This document shows, in pieces, positions 1-13,662 of a DNA stretch of 64,000 bases. The number at the start of each line of letters is the position of its first letter. Within the stretch, counting starts at the first letter, position 1. A program made the translations under genes and the position numbers. The DNA is from Cololabis saira (lineage: Eukaryota > Chordata > Actinopteri > Beloniformes > Belonidae), in NCBI RefSeq assembly GCF_033807715.1, contig NC_084590.1, positions 37,708,005 to 37,772,004 on the forward strand. Direction: 5' to 3'. Under the pieces are notes generated by a model. That model searched no databases. It was given only the letters and a program-made list of their open reading frames with translations, and was not told the origin of the DNA.

Positions 1-2443
1 ATTGCGTGTGTTTCCGAGGAGACGGCCTGCAGTGGGCTCTCCAGCTCGCTCTCGGAGGGGGACAAGTACCAGGTCCTCCTCGGTGAGTTTCCCAGCCTGA
101 CGGAACCCACCTTCTCTGCTGCCACGACCAAACATGGTGTAGAGCACCACATCGTGACTGAGGGCCCCCCGGTCCATGCTAGGGCCCGGCGGCTCAACCC
201 CGAGAGGCTCGAGGTCGCCAGGTCTGAGTTTGCCAACATGGAGCGCCTTGGCATTGTTCGGCGTTCGAACAGCCCGTGGGCATCGCTGCTCCACATCGCC
301 CCCAAGCCAGGTGGTGGGTGGCGGCCGTGTGGTGACTACCGCCGCTTGAATGACGCCACTACTCCCGATCGCTACCTGGTCCCACACATCCAGGACTTCT
401 CCGTTCACCTGGCGGGTAAGCTGATTTTCTCCAAGGTGGACCTGGTGCGTGGATACCACCAGGTACCCGTGCATCCCGCTGACATCCCCAAGACGGCCGT
501 AGTCACGCCATTTGGCTTGTTCGAGATTCTACGCATGCCGTTTGGACTTAAGAATGCGGCTCAGTCCTTCCAACGTCTGATGGACTCGGCACTCAGGGAC
601 ATGCCCTACGTTTTCGTCTACCTGGACGACATTCTCGTTGCCAGCTCCTCGGAGGAGGAGCACCTGGCGCACCTCCGGGGCCTCTTCACACGGCTCAGCG
701 AGCACGGCCTCATCGTGAACCCGGCTAAGTGCCTGTTCGGGTTACCCTCAATCCACTTCCTCGGGTACCTCATCAACAAAGACGGGGCCGCCCCCCTTCC
801 GTCGAAAGTGGAGGCCGTCGCCGCCTTTCCCCGCCCGGATACTGCTGGGGCGCTCCGGGAGTTTCTCGGGATGGTGACCTTTTATCACCGGTTCATCCGC
901 CGGGCAGCCCACACCATGCGCCTGCTGTATGAGGCTCTCAAAGGCAAGTCCGCCAACCAGGCCGTCGACTGGACGGCCGAGAGGGAGGCCGCGTTCGAGG
1001 CCACCAAGACTGCCCTGAGCCAGGCAGCCCTGCTGGCTCACCCAGCGCCTGGGGCCCCAGTGGCAGCCACAACTGACGCGTCAGATTACGCCGTTGGCGC
1101 AGTGCACGAGCAATGGGTTGACTGCGCCTGGCAGCCGCTCGCCTTTTTCAGCCGCCAGCTGACCCTCAGAGAGCGTAAATACAGTGCGTTTGACAGGGAA
1201 CTCCTGGCCCTCTTCCTGGCGATCCGCCACTTCCTCCTACTGGAGGGTCGTAAGTTTACGGCTTTCGTGGACCACAAACCCCTTACGTTCTCCATCTCGA
1301 AGGTGGCTGAACCGTGGTCTGCCCACCAGCAACGCCAGTTGTCATTCATCTCCGAGTACACCACCGACGTCCGACACGTCGCCAGCAAGGACAACTCGGT
1401 TGCGGACTGCCTCTCCAGGGCGGTCGTAGGGGCCGTTCAGTTGGGTGTCGACTACGCCCGCATGAGCGCGGACCAGGCCTCGGACCACGGGATCCAAACC
1501 CTCAGGGCCTCCGACACCGGGTTACGCCTGGAGGAGGTCGCGGTCGGTGACTCAGGTGTCAGACTGTGGTGTGACCCCTCTACTGGCCAACCTCGACCGC
1601 TGGTTCCTGCTGACTGGAGACGGAGCGTTTTCGAGGCGGTGCACAATCTTTCCCACCCTGGCAGGAAGCCGACCGTTAAGTTGGTTTCTCAGAAGTTTGT
1701 GTGGCAAGGGCTGAAGAGAGACGTGAGGGCGTGGGTCGACGCGTGTGTGGCCTGTCAGCGGGCTAAGGTACACTGTCCTCGTCCGACCTCTCCTCAGACC
1801 GCGGCCCGCAGTTTACTGCGGAGCTGTGGAACGCGGTCGCGGACGGTTTGGGAGTCAAGCTACACCGCACCACGGCCTACCACCCCCAGGCAAACGGCCT
1901 GGTGGAGAGGTTCCACCGTTCGATGAAGGCAGCCCTCCGTGCGAGCTTGACGGCCTGAGGTGTGCCCCCAAGGAGGACCTGCAGTCCTCTTCCGCTGAGT
2001 TGGTCTACGGGCAGACCCTGCGAGTCCCGGGGGATTTCATTCCGAGCGCTACTGCCCACTGGTCGGCGGCCAGGCAGCGTGCCACCCTGCTGGAGGCCGC
2101 TGGGGCGTTCACGCCCATCCCTACATCACAGCACGGCTCCCCCGCCTTCAGGGTACCCCCCAGTCTGCAATCGGCAGGTTTCGTGTTCATTCGCCATGAT
2201 GCCCACCGCGGCCCCCTGCGCCCTCCCTACGACGGGCCGTTTAGGGTCCTGCAGCACGGGGATAAGAGCTTGGTTGTGGACATTGGCGGCAGGCCTGAGA
2301 CTGTCTCTGTTGATAGGGTTAAGCCGGCCCAGGTGGACATTTCCCGGCCATCAGAGTTGGCGCAAGCCCCGCGTAGGGGCCGACCCACTGGACCCTCTTC
2401 CCTGCCCCCAGTTGAGAGTCCTGGGAGGGGAAAATGCAAATAG
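1..2443 (+). pseudogene. Ty3/gypsy LTR retrotransposon pol remnant (RT, RNase H, integrase; integrase core deleted)
   Basis: The reading frame is open from the left edge (frame 1) to 1,926, so the element starts outside the window. In order it encodes the reverse-transcriptase N-terminal region, the fingers/palm (FSKVDL, and the catalytic YLDDIL at about 620-640), the thumb (FLGYLI), an RNase H domain ([11 protein letters not shown], with FVDHKPL further on) and an integrase HHCC zinc finger (CVACQ at about 1,745-1,760). Straight after the zinc finger, near 1,785-1,795, the sequence jumps to the motif around [10 protein letters not shown] in another frame. About 100 residues of integrase core, including the first catalytic aspartate, are missing. 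A third frame (about 1,960-2,400) encodes the integrase C-terminal part (AELVYGQTLRVPGDF). No 3' LTR follows; the sequence passes into a Harbinger-like remnant. The element cannot be functional. It is much more GC-rich than its surroundings. Confidence 0.93.
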
Positions 2444-2449
2444 GTTCAT

Positions 2450-3112
2450 TTACCACACGCAATGAGATTTACCAAGCCTGAAAGTTATTGCGGGGATTGT
2501 GATTGCGTCTGTATTTAATACGTTCGAAAGGAAGGTGCTAATCTGCCCAGCATTACGCACCGATGGCTGCTGTTATTGTGGCAAGGAGGCGACATCGCCA
2601 AAATCAAAGAATACGCAGAGAGAGAGTCTTTATTCTGCTGCATGCTATTTTAAAAATGGTTGCACAAGTTTTATTAAAGGACACTTTTTCTTTAGTTCTT
2701 CGCCTTATATCTTGCCACCTTCTTTTAACCTCATCTGCCGTTCTTTTTGTCTTACCCACTGCATTTATTCTATCGCAGATTTTCTCCCATATTGCGTTTC
2801 TTTTGGTAATGTTTAAATTTCTTTGCTGTAGTTCATGAATGTGTTTATTTGCCTCTTCCACTAATATCTCTAACTCCAACTCATCAAATTTTATTTCGCG
2901 CTTGCGACTATCCTGCTTTCCATCCAGACTCTCCATGGCGCAAACCGTAAGACACGCAACACCTCATTTAAATACTGAGGTTTGCACCTGTTATCAATTG
3001 CGCAAGCATTCTTAGTTGATCAGCCGCAAAACACACAACAACAGCACGTGCAAACTTTTTCAGTGCACACGCAATTTAGTACTCCTTATTTAGGATCTTA
3101 GTAAATCAGGCC
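2450..3112 (-). mobile_element. PIF/Harbinger-like DNA transposon remnant
   Basis: The right end, read on the minus strand, starts GGCCTGATTTACTAAGATCC, a terminus I associate with fish Harbinger-type elements. A weaker copy of the same motif (TCAGGCTTGGTAAATC on the minus strand) lies near 2,465-2,485 but in the same rather than the inverted orientation, so the left boundary is uncertain. The interior encodes a Myb/SANT-like protein on the minus strand. No DDE transposase is present. It abuts the truncated gypsy pol and has probably replaced the gypsy 3' end. Confidence 0.6.
2604..2936 (-). CDS. Myb/SANT-like DNA-binding protein of a Harbinger-type transposon, 110 aa
   Basis: The frame starts at ATG 2,936 and encodes a basic, helical protein (KFDELELEILVEEANKH, then KRNAIWEKICDRINAVG and KRTADEVKRRWQDIRRRTKEK). 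The spacing of tryptophans and the RTADEVKRRWQD segment match the Myb/SANT-like (MADF-related) domain of the second protein of PIF/Harbinger transposons and its domesticated relatives (NAIF1/MSANTD type). Family knowledge: this partner binds DNA and helps bring the transposase to the nucleus and transposon ends. The N-terminal Myb domain is intact, but the frame then runs into low-information sequence (ACSRIKTLSLRIL), so it is probably truncated. Whether it is expressed cannot be judged. Confidence 0.55.
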   Translation of the reverse strand: MESLDGKQDSRKREIKFDELELEILVEEANKHIHELQQRNLNITKRNAIWEKICDRINAVGKTKRTADEVKRRWQDIRRRTKEKVSFNKTCATIFKIACSRIKTLSLRIL

Positions 3113-5548
3113 CCAAGAGAGCAGACTGTAAAGTCAAAAACAAAACATGACAAATTACATGAAATCTTTGAAACACAAAATACTGCATTTTCCACATTCT
3201 TCCTCTTCTGTTACCAACAGGCAAAGTCCAAATGGCTGGAAGGACCAGGAAACTGCAGCCCCAGTAATGGCCTTACAATCAATAGCTTCCCAAGCCACTT
3301 GTTAAAAATGCCATTTCCATTTCCAAGTCGCTGAGAGGGTCCTTAGCCAGGAAAGAGTCACATATCATTCTCTCCAGACAACTGGTGCTATGAAAAATGA
3401 GGGACAACTGTCACTGACCAATATTGATTAGGAGTAAAAATGTGATAATTCTGCACTAACTCCCCTCTAGAAACCATGTTCTTTCAGATTCCCTGGTTAA
3501 AATTGATGCTTTACTATAATGATAACAAAAATATGGGCCATTGCTCATTCAAGCCTCCAGACAGAGAAGGGCAGTTTGTGCCAATCATAAGAGATTAGTA
3601 TTTTCTTTCAGAGGAAATTATGAGATAAATTAAAATCTATTTATTCATTTATTTGTCCTAGTTTCTAACATATTTATTATTGCACTTGCCTCCACTCTTG
3701 GGATTCAAAGCCAATACTGTTCAATGATTATGTTTACTATATTTAAAAGAGGAAATGTGGAAATTCTCTATACCATTTTAAAATTAGATTAGATCTTTAT
3801 TGTCATTGTTCTATAACCAGAAAATTAAAGGTGCCAAAATGACCTTCACGTGAGGAGGATCGCAGTGCAGCACATAAGAGGAGGGTGTGGTAAAGAAATA
3901 CTTGAATGGAAAAATAACTGAGAAACAACTGAGCACATTGCAGAAGCAGGATAACAAACAAACAAATAAATCCAAACAACATCCAAAATCCAGGAAAATA
4001 ATAATTAGGCTGCTCAACAAGAGAAAAGCACATAGCCCTAACGGGCTAGGCGAGATGAACAGAGAGTAACAAAAGGATACAACAAGATACAAAAGGATAT
4101 ACGTCAAATATGCACACACACTCAAGAAACTTGAGTGCAGTGTTTCATTTAAGCATTTTCATTTTCTGTTTGAAGTACAGCACACGTAAATGACATTGAA
4201 GAATATTGTATGGTAGGGATAAATATATCCATGTCAGCATGACAGAAGAATAAAGGCAGAGCCAAAGTCATTTTGAAAGCAGTGGACTGTCTCTCTCTCA
4301 CTTTATAATTACACCATGGCCTACAGACAAATGCAGAAACTCATAGCACTAGTTGTTATTGTTGAGGCAAAGTCATAAATTCAGACTTACAGGAAAATAA
4401 CCCTTGGTGTTTTATTAATGTATTTTTTTCCCTATTGAAAATTCAATATATTTGTACCAATTCTTCCACTCTGTTACGCTCAAATTGCCTTGAGAAACCT
4501 ATTCTTGCAGGCATTTTGCCCCAGTCTCTTTGGCTCTGGCTAGTCAAGCGATGCTACAGCACTGATATTACATTGTGTGACATATCACAGATCTTATCGG
4601 ACCTCATAAGCACCTATATTCATGAGGCAATGCCCTGAACACTGAGGAAAAACCAGAGTAATATCTTTTGTTTGTTTCAGAACAAAATCCAAATGAAAAA
4701 TGTAATATATATGGTCCTTTTTTCACATAGAAATATTGCACCTACAGAAGCAAAAGACAATTAAAACAAAAGACTGTTGTTTTCCATCAATTGTTCTTAA
4801 TGAACGTCCCATTAAAAAAAAATGCATAGAGACTTTGCTCTTTAGAGATGATGGAGGGGGTGGGGGGGTACTTTTGATGATTATGCTTTTTCAAAGAATG
4901 GACACCAGAAGGACTTCAGTATTTTCGGATTTCAATCATTTGTCTTTTGCCTGCGCTTGCTGGTTGAAAATGTGTTGAAATGTGTGTGGGTGGAGGTGGC
5001 AGCTCTGACAATAGTCAGGTACATCAACTGCCCAGGCATAATTTCTCTCAGGCTGCTAGTGAGCCTCTTTAGCTGCCAGAGCGCCGATCCATACAAATGC
5101 ATCGGGTGGCCCAGAGTAACAGCAAACGTGCGTCAAAAAGCTCAATGTTGTCAGTTTATCAAAACAGTTGGGAATCGCTCTCAAATTAGCGGTAGTGTAA
5201 ATCAGGTGTCCAGACAAACTGCAAGATGCTGAGAGAAGCCTGTAGGGGAATAGCCAGTGTACAGCTGAGGGGGTTATCAGGGGCTTTTTCCAGACGCAAA
5301 GCTTTAATTAAATTAAAGACAGGCCTCACTCTTGTTGTATATGCATTGATCTGGCATTACTTTTCTTGCAGTCTTTCAACTTGACAAAAGAAGGGAAAAA
5401 AGATATGATAAAATTGAGTCTTTACTTCTCACTTTACCCTCATTTTAACACGATACAACCAGACCTGCTTGTTCTATTTTTAACATGGCACAGTGTAAAA
5501 CTGAATGATAGTCTTGTCTGTCACCAAAACATTTGTAAGTATTACATA
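3113..5548. other. Intergenic AT-rich DNA with one LINE/SINE-like tail
   Basis: I see no coding exon. Positions about 3,783-4,135 look like a retroposon 3' region in antisense orientation: it begins TTAGATTAGATCTTTATTGTCATT, a pattern typical of L2-type 3' ends in fish, and is followed by A-rich sequence. The short frames over the rest of the stretch have no recognisable protein content. Confidence 0.5.
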
Positions 5549-6073
5549 TTAAAGGGGACCTATTATGGTATCTAATACCTATTTTAAACAGGCTTTGAAT
5601 GTCTTAAAAACAAGCTTTTGATTGTTTTTGCTAAATGAATTAGAAATTCAGCCTCTGGGTCATGTCTTTATCTTCCCATTCTCTAACCTCATTCTCTATG
5701 TGGGATTCTGAGTGGGCGGGGCTTTGATAATGAGGCACTGTGCTGATTGGCTGCCTGAATGACGTGTAGAAAATGGCGGAAGCTCCGGCTGGCGGAGTTG
5801 TTGTTGTTGTTCTGGCCAGAGTTAGTTGTGGGCGCGGTTTCACGCATCGGAGGCCAACGTATGTAAATCGCGCCCGTCGTTACGTAACGACGGGAGCAGA
5901 ATCTGAACGGCTTGTAGAAGCCACATAACACTGGACGGCTCATCCGGGCGGCTGTACAGACACTGCAGAATTTGGTTGCTTTCCTCCTTCTCTGAGTTGG
6001 CAGGCTGAGGGGAGACCACTTTATATATGTTAAAGCAAGAGAAAACGTGTTTTTCATAATAGGTCACCTTTAA
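5549..6073. mobile_element. TTAA-flanked miniature transposon, family A, copy 1
   Basis: The left terminus TTAAAGGGGACCTATTATG and the right terminus CATAATAGGTCACCTTTAA are near-perfect inverted repeats with TTAA at both ends. TTAA target duplication is the hallmark of piggyBac and Kolobok transposons. The 525-bp interior carries no transposase. It contains a perfect 22-bp palindrome at 5,873-5,894 centred on TTACGTAA. Three further copies are at 17,042-17,701, 34,445-34,694 and 55,048-55,560. Confidence 0.85.
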
Positions 6074-8240
6074 GCGAAAACGGGAGAAATGTCTTGAGCT
6101 GTATTGCAGCTAAATTTAAGTTGTGTCGGTATGCTGCTGACAATTCTGGAGCCCTTACTTTAGACCAAAATAACCCAAAGTGACATTAGTGGAGCTGTAA
6201 AATATATAATCTGAGTTGAGAGAAATGTTTCATTTGAGTTTGTGAGGTGGTTGAAAGGCAGTTGCTGATATGTTATCATCACACTGCATGACTCTGGTCA
6301 CAGGTTTAAAAAAAAAAAGAGGGAGGGTAAAATTAGATATAAAAATGTGTTTTGTTTGGTTGCAAATTCTTGGCTATGAATATAAATACAAATCCTACAA
6401 GGACAAACCCATCATATCAGCAAAACACCAGAATCTCTTGAGTCCATCACAATGAACAATGAGTTCTGGTCAACGGTATCAGACTTTCATCCCTAATCTG
6501 TTTTTTTTTCTTTTCGTTTTTCTTTTTTCTTTGCTCTCTCTCTCTCTTTTTTAAACTTTTACTTCTATTTGGCATGCCACAAAGTCTAATTAAACAATCA
6601 GGCCCTTGCAGCTTCATTCCCCCTCTGTCCTATTGACTTTGTCACACCACTCATCCTCTCCCTACTATAAAGTCCCATGTCTAATGCCGGTCAGGGAAAA
6701 GGGCTATTGTCACACACTGTTTCTCCTTCTATCTCTCTCCTTCTCTGTGAGCACAGAGTCAGCATCAAAGCAGCAGGCGCACTGAGCTTTGAAAGAGAAA
6801 AGCAAAGCTTTTAGTGCTGAGTTTAAGCTTAACTGGCGAGCACAAATACAACTGAAGTTGTTTAGTAGAATTGCATTCCCAAAAGGGGCTTTAAAAAAAA
6901 ACTACTTTTTGTCTGATGCAGTGGACACACAACAATTTGCACTAGTCAGAAAAGCATGGACTTTTGGAACTACTTAAGTCCAAACAATGCCATCCCCAGT
7001 AATTGTCAATCTCAAGCTAAAATTAAAATTGATTCAGAAATATAATAACTTAAGTATAGTTTATGACCTTAACATCCACCCATCGAACTTCGGGCCTATT
7101 TTTGACATCATTAGCCTAAACTTCTAACTGGAGCGGCAAAAATATTTGAACCTTGAACTTGAAAACTATAAAGAAACAATTTTTTTTTTAATTAAAATCT
7201 ATTCATTTAAGTGCTAGGGATGGGTACTGAGTACCAGTAATTTTCGGCATTGGTTTCTGATTGGGTGAGGACCGCAGTGCAGATAAGCTGTAGGAAAAAC
7301 AGTGCTGTTTTCAATATTCTTAACGTCTTTACGTCATTCAACAAAAAAGACGTTACTCCATTTTTACCACCCTTGAATGACAAGATAGGGTGAAAGACAT
7401 TTGGCACACGTGCTCATCTTGTATCCCTGTGCATGTGAACTGTCAGTCATGCGAAAGATGTTCAACAGTGTGGGATATCGTTACTTAACTTTACAAGATG
7501 TCGTTAAATGCACTATATGCCATGCATAGCAGAGTTCAAAGGGGGTAACAACAGCAGCATCGTAAACCACCTGTGAATAAAACAGCATCATTGTACTGCA
7601 GTGCGGTGTATTTAATGGCTCTAGCAAAGCAGCTACATCTTCATAACAGCCTCCCAGCTCAGAGTCCGATGTTTAGAGTCTCGTCAAGGAAAGCTAAATC
7701 ACTTGTTGTAAAAATATGCTTTTAATTACGAATTGAAAAGCACTGTGTTGCTTTTAATTTCTAACATTAAAAATGATTTATGTTTCAACAGGAAGTGACT
7801 GGTTTCAACTGCAGTTTCAATTGTACAGGTGGCCACCCAAGAGCAACACATCTGCCACTGCCAAATGAGGGAAGATGATGCGGGGGGGAAACAAGGCAGA
7901 GTCACAGAGCTGTTGTCAAATTTACAGAATGTCCTGCCCTTCACTTTGTTGGAAATCTAGTTGGTTTTAGGTACAGCAAGACATATCCAGCTATGCATAT
8001 TCTGTTATCCTCTGTTTTGTACAAGATTTTGGAGCAAAGATAGGCTTACAAAATACTGTTACTTTCCCACACAGTATTCTTTAACATTTGTTTCAAACTA
8101 TAGAGACAAGTCTCAATAACAGTAGCAGTATCAGCATCAATAAGCAGTATCGATATCAGTATTGATAAAATGCACTCCAGCTCCTCCTGTCACCGTAGGA
8201 GAAAAATTTGTGCCCAGCTTATTCCTAATCTGAAATCTAC
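6074..8240. other. Intergenic DNA, nothing recognised
   Basis: AT-rich sequence with pyrimidine-rich runs near 6,500-6,560. I find no exon, RNA gene or element terminus that I can support. Confidence 0.5.
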
Positions 8241-8244
8241 ACTT

Positions 8245-8470
8245 ATTTTATTTTTCTTGTTCATGTTCAAGATGAGATAAATCAATGCTCAGTTTCCTGT
8301 CCACCACTGACACAACCCAAAGTGCAGAGTAAGGATTTTTTTGCAGATCACAGGTCTCTGGGTTATACTGCAAGTCAAACATGTACAGATTGAAGAGAAA
8401 TGGTGAGGGTGGTGCAGTGCTTCTGAGCTGCCAACTAAAACCTCGTACACAATCTCTCACTTGCATTAAC
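8245..8470 (-). pseudogene. L2/Rex1-like LINE reverse-transcriptase fragment
   Basis: On the minus strand the translation contains a degraded RT block: a relic of the GAPQG-x-VLSPFLF motif (here APPSPFLFNLYMFDLQ) followed by the region that normally carries the FADD/FSDD catalytic motif, which is no longer intact. It resembles the LINE piece at 14,480-15,330. The flanks are too decayed to extend it. Confidence 0.6.
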
Positions 8471-8489
8471 TGTGGTCTGTCCACCAAAA

Positions 8490-9540
8490 TAAAAAAATAA
8501 AATCACTCAAATCAAAGAAAGAAAGCATTTTTCCAGTGGGAGTTTGCCCAAACAAGTAGGCTGATGATGATGGCATTGTCAAGTTCAACCCAAGGCTGAT
8601 AAGGAAACTGCTGAGTAGTGGGAGGTACTTACTTGGGCTGGACAGTCTCTCACATACTTTCATGTTGTATGTAAAATGTCCATGGCAATAGAATGTCCTA
8701 TTCATGTTGTATGTTAAGGCTACTGCTTCATAGTGCTTTATAGTAATTAAGGAGAGATCAATGAGATTTACTGTACATTTGCCATGACGATGAGGGAATA
8801 AATGGCTTAAACCTCTGCCCTAAATTCAGAACAACTTCTCTTCAACTTGTCAGGGATTTACATCCTCACTCCAGGGAGTAGCGGGCTTTGGAAAGTTCAA
8901 TTTAGTGTGCGCATGTGTAAACTCTCCAGCTGGTATGGTTACTCATCATAACAGATGTTATAACAGGGCCAGAACTTCCAACAGAAATCATTTAAGCACC
9001 ACATCAACCACATAAATATCTGGAAAAGCAAAAATAAAAAAACATAAATAAATACATAAATATCTGTTTAATTCAGGAAAAGCTAAAAAAAAAAAACACC
9101 AAAAAAATTACAAAATAAAACAAAACAATACAGTACCACTAAAGCACTGCATTTTACAATTCTATTTATTATTTCAGTATTTTTAACTGGAACTGCAGAG
9201 AAATAAATGAGTCCCACTATAAATATGCAGCGCACTCTCGATGAGTAGTTAAATGAAACAACTGCTACATGAGCCATTTCCACCTTAATCTATATATTTT
9301 GTTAAAAGAAAAATAAACAAAATAAATGAATGTGCATAAAAAGAAGAAAAGGAAGTTCTTATGTCATGTCAATCGGCTTATGAGTACAGATCACAGTTTC
9401 ACCATTTCATACCATTTCACAGGTTCACTGCACATTTCACAGCATTTTGCAACATTTTGTCCTGTTATTCTTCAAACAGAAAGAATGCCCTTTAAGCAAA
9501 TTCTCTTTTACTGTATTAATCCCCATAGGAAATACACAAA
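8490..9540. other. Intergenic DNA, nothing recognised
   Basis: AT-rich sequence with A-rich patches at 9,030-9,130. No coding or repeat structure that I can name. Confidence 0.45.
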
Positions 9541-9681
9541 GTATGTATGTATGTGTGTATATCTATCTAACTAACTATCTATCTATCTATCTATCCATCC
9601 ATCTATCTATATATCTATATATCTATATATCTATATATCTATATATCTATATATCTATATCTATATATCTATATATATATA

Positions 9682-9739
<58 letters not shown>
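9541..9739. repeat. Compound (GTAT)/(CTAT)/(AT)n microsatellite
   Basis: GTAT units pass into CTAT units, then ATCTAT units, and end in a pure AT run of roughly 55 bases. The open reading frame across it (repeated Tyr-Ile) is an artefact of the repeat. Confidence 0.97.
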
Positions 9740-9743
<4 letters not shown>

Positions 9744-10715
9744 AACACAAAAAATGTATTTTCTTCTTTAAGCCGAGCTTGCAGACCGGTCAGGCCGGAA
9801 TTGGTTAGTGGTTAGGAATCATCTTTCTACACTTAATTGTTATGTGTGGATATTCATGCTATGGATACTGAAAGAGCAAATAATGGGCTGTCATTGTGAG
9901 GAAGGCAAGGCAATCTCAAAGCATGACACACAACATGCTGTACTAGAAGTAGGCAGCTGCTTTTTTATTTATTTTTTATGCTCACCTTCTGCTCTGTAGC
10001 ATGAACAAACCCTGCTCAAATGTGATAATCCCTTTCTTTATCCGTGTTCTTTGTATTTTGTTTCTTTTGCCCCCCTAAATGACTTGAACAAATCCAAGTG
10101 CAAACAGCCTACACCACTGTTTCATTTTTTGGTCCATTTACAAATAAACAACTTTTTTTGTGGATGGTTGCACCTTATTTCCCAGGAGTGTTTTGTTGAC
10201 AAAACGTAGTTGAGACCAGTTGATTCACCAAGTCACAGATTGTGTAATACTGTATATGTGACCCTAAAGTCAGGTTGCAAGATCGAAAAGCCAAAGTGCA
10301 ACAACTGTACCTCAGGGCAAACGGACTCCTTCACCAGCACCTGCTCCCCTAAGAAATGGGGAAAAAAGAGAAGAAAAAAAAAGTTACTACTTGATTCAAA
10401 GAAAAGGAAGAATAAGAGAAAAGAGGAAAAACACAGTCAATACAATATATTATATTTGTTTTCTTACCAGGAAAAGTTATAATGCAGGAGTGTCAATATT
10501 TTTTCAAGATTGGTAAATTAGTGAAACTATTATTGTTAATGTTGGAAAATACTTAAATTATAGTGCTAGATGTTGCACAACAGCATCACTGTACTGTTTC
10601 CACATTCATTGTCAACACAAAACATGCCTAATGGAGTGGTATTTGTAGGGAGAAGAGAGACAGGAAGGAGGTAAGACAGTTGACACTTTCTCATGATATC
10701 CCATTTCTATTTAAT
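9740..10715. other. Intergenic DNA, nothing recognised
   Basis: There is an A-rich, purine-biased patch at 10,355-10,440. No gene or element termini were recognised. Confidence 0.45.
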
Positions 10716-11700
10716 ATGGAGCTCTACAGTTGTATAGCTTGCCCACAACAACAACCTCATCGTCAAGTGTGCTGATGACACCACAGTGGTCAGACTCATC
10801 CCAAAGGGAGAAGAGGCAGCCTCCAGAGAGGAGGGTCCTGAAGGATGAAGCCTGATGTTCAGAGAATAACCTGGCCCTCAATACCAAGAAAACCATTGAG
10901 ATCAGTGTTGATTTCAGAAAGTACAGCACCGGCCTTTCCCCCCTTTACATTAACAGCAAGTGTGTGGAGAGGTTTTCACAGCTGAAATCTCCTGGACAGA
11001 CAAAACCACAGCGATCATCAAGAAGGCTTAGCAGCGAAGCACAACCTGGACTCCAACCTGCTGCTGACCTTCTAGTGCTTATCCATTGAGAGCCTGCTGA
11101 CATACTGCATCACAGTTTGGTCCAGCAGCTGCACCAAGGCAGACAGGGATAGGCTTCAGAGAGTAGTTAAGTCAGCGGAGAAGAACATTGACTCTCCCTC
11201 TCCCCTCCCTGATGGACGTTTACAACTCCCACTGCCTCAGTAGAGCGAAAAACATCACTGAGGACAGCTCCCATACTGGCTTTGATCTGTTTGACCTGTT
11301 GCCCTCAGGGAGGTGCTACAGGTGCATCAGAACAAAGACCAACACATTAGAGAACTGCTTTTTTTCCCCAAAAGTCATAACCACTCTGAACTCACATACG
11401 GTATGCGCTGACTCCACAGTCTAACCCCCAAACTTTCTTCTATCCACCTCTGCAATATTAAATATTGCAGAAATACTGTGAATCTCCATTACTGTATATA
11501 CAGTGTAATACCACAATACAGCAATACCCCACACTGTACATGCATATAAAACACATTTTAACCATATTTAAAAACTGTTTTATGTTGCTATATTTTTGCA
11601 CTATTTTGCTTATGTTGTTACATTTTTACATATGTTTGCACTAATTAAGGAGATGCTTTTAATGTAATTTTAAATGTGATAAGTGACAATAAAAGGCATT
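10716..11700 (+). pseudogene. L2-type LINE, 3' half of ORF2 and 3' UTR
   Basis: The plus strand carries a frame-broken RT C-terminal half: the region around GCTGATGACACCACAGTGGT (ADDTTVV, the RT catalytic motif), then the block translating as DLLPSGRCYRCIRTKTNTLENCFF that closes ORF2 in fish L2 elements. It ends in a noncoding tail with GTGACAATAAAAGGCATT near 11,685. Several frameshifts and stops show it is inactive, and the 5' part is missing. Confidence 0.8.

Positions 11701-13662
<1,962 letters not shown>

Noticed and set aside
5689..6057. 122-codon minus-strand frame
   Set aside because: It falls entirely inside the family A miniature element, whose other copies lack a conserved frame.
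9447..9740. 97-codon frame rich in Tyr-Ile
   Set aside because: It is the translation of the ATCT/AT microsatellite.
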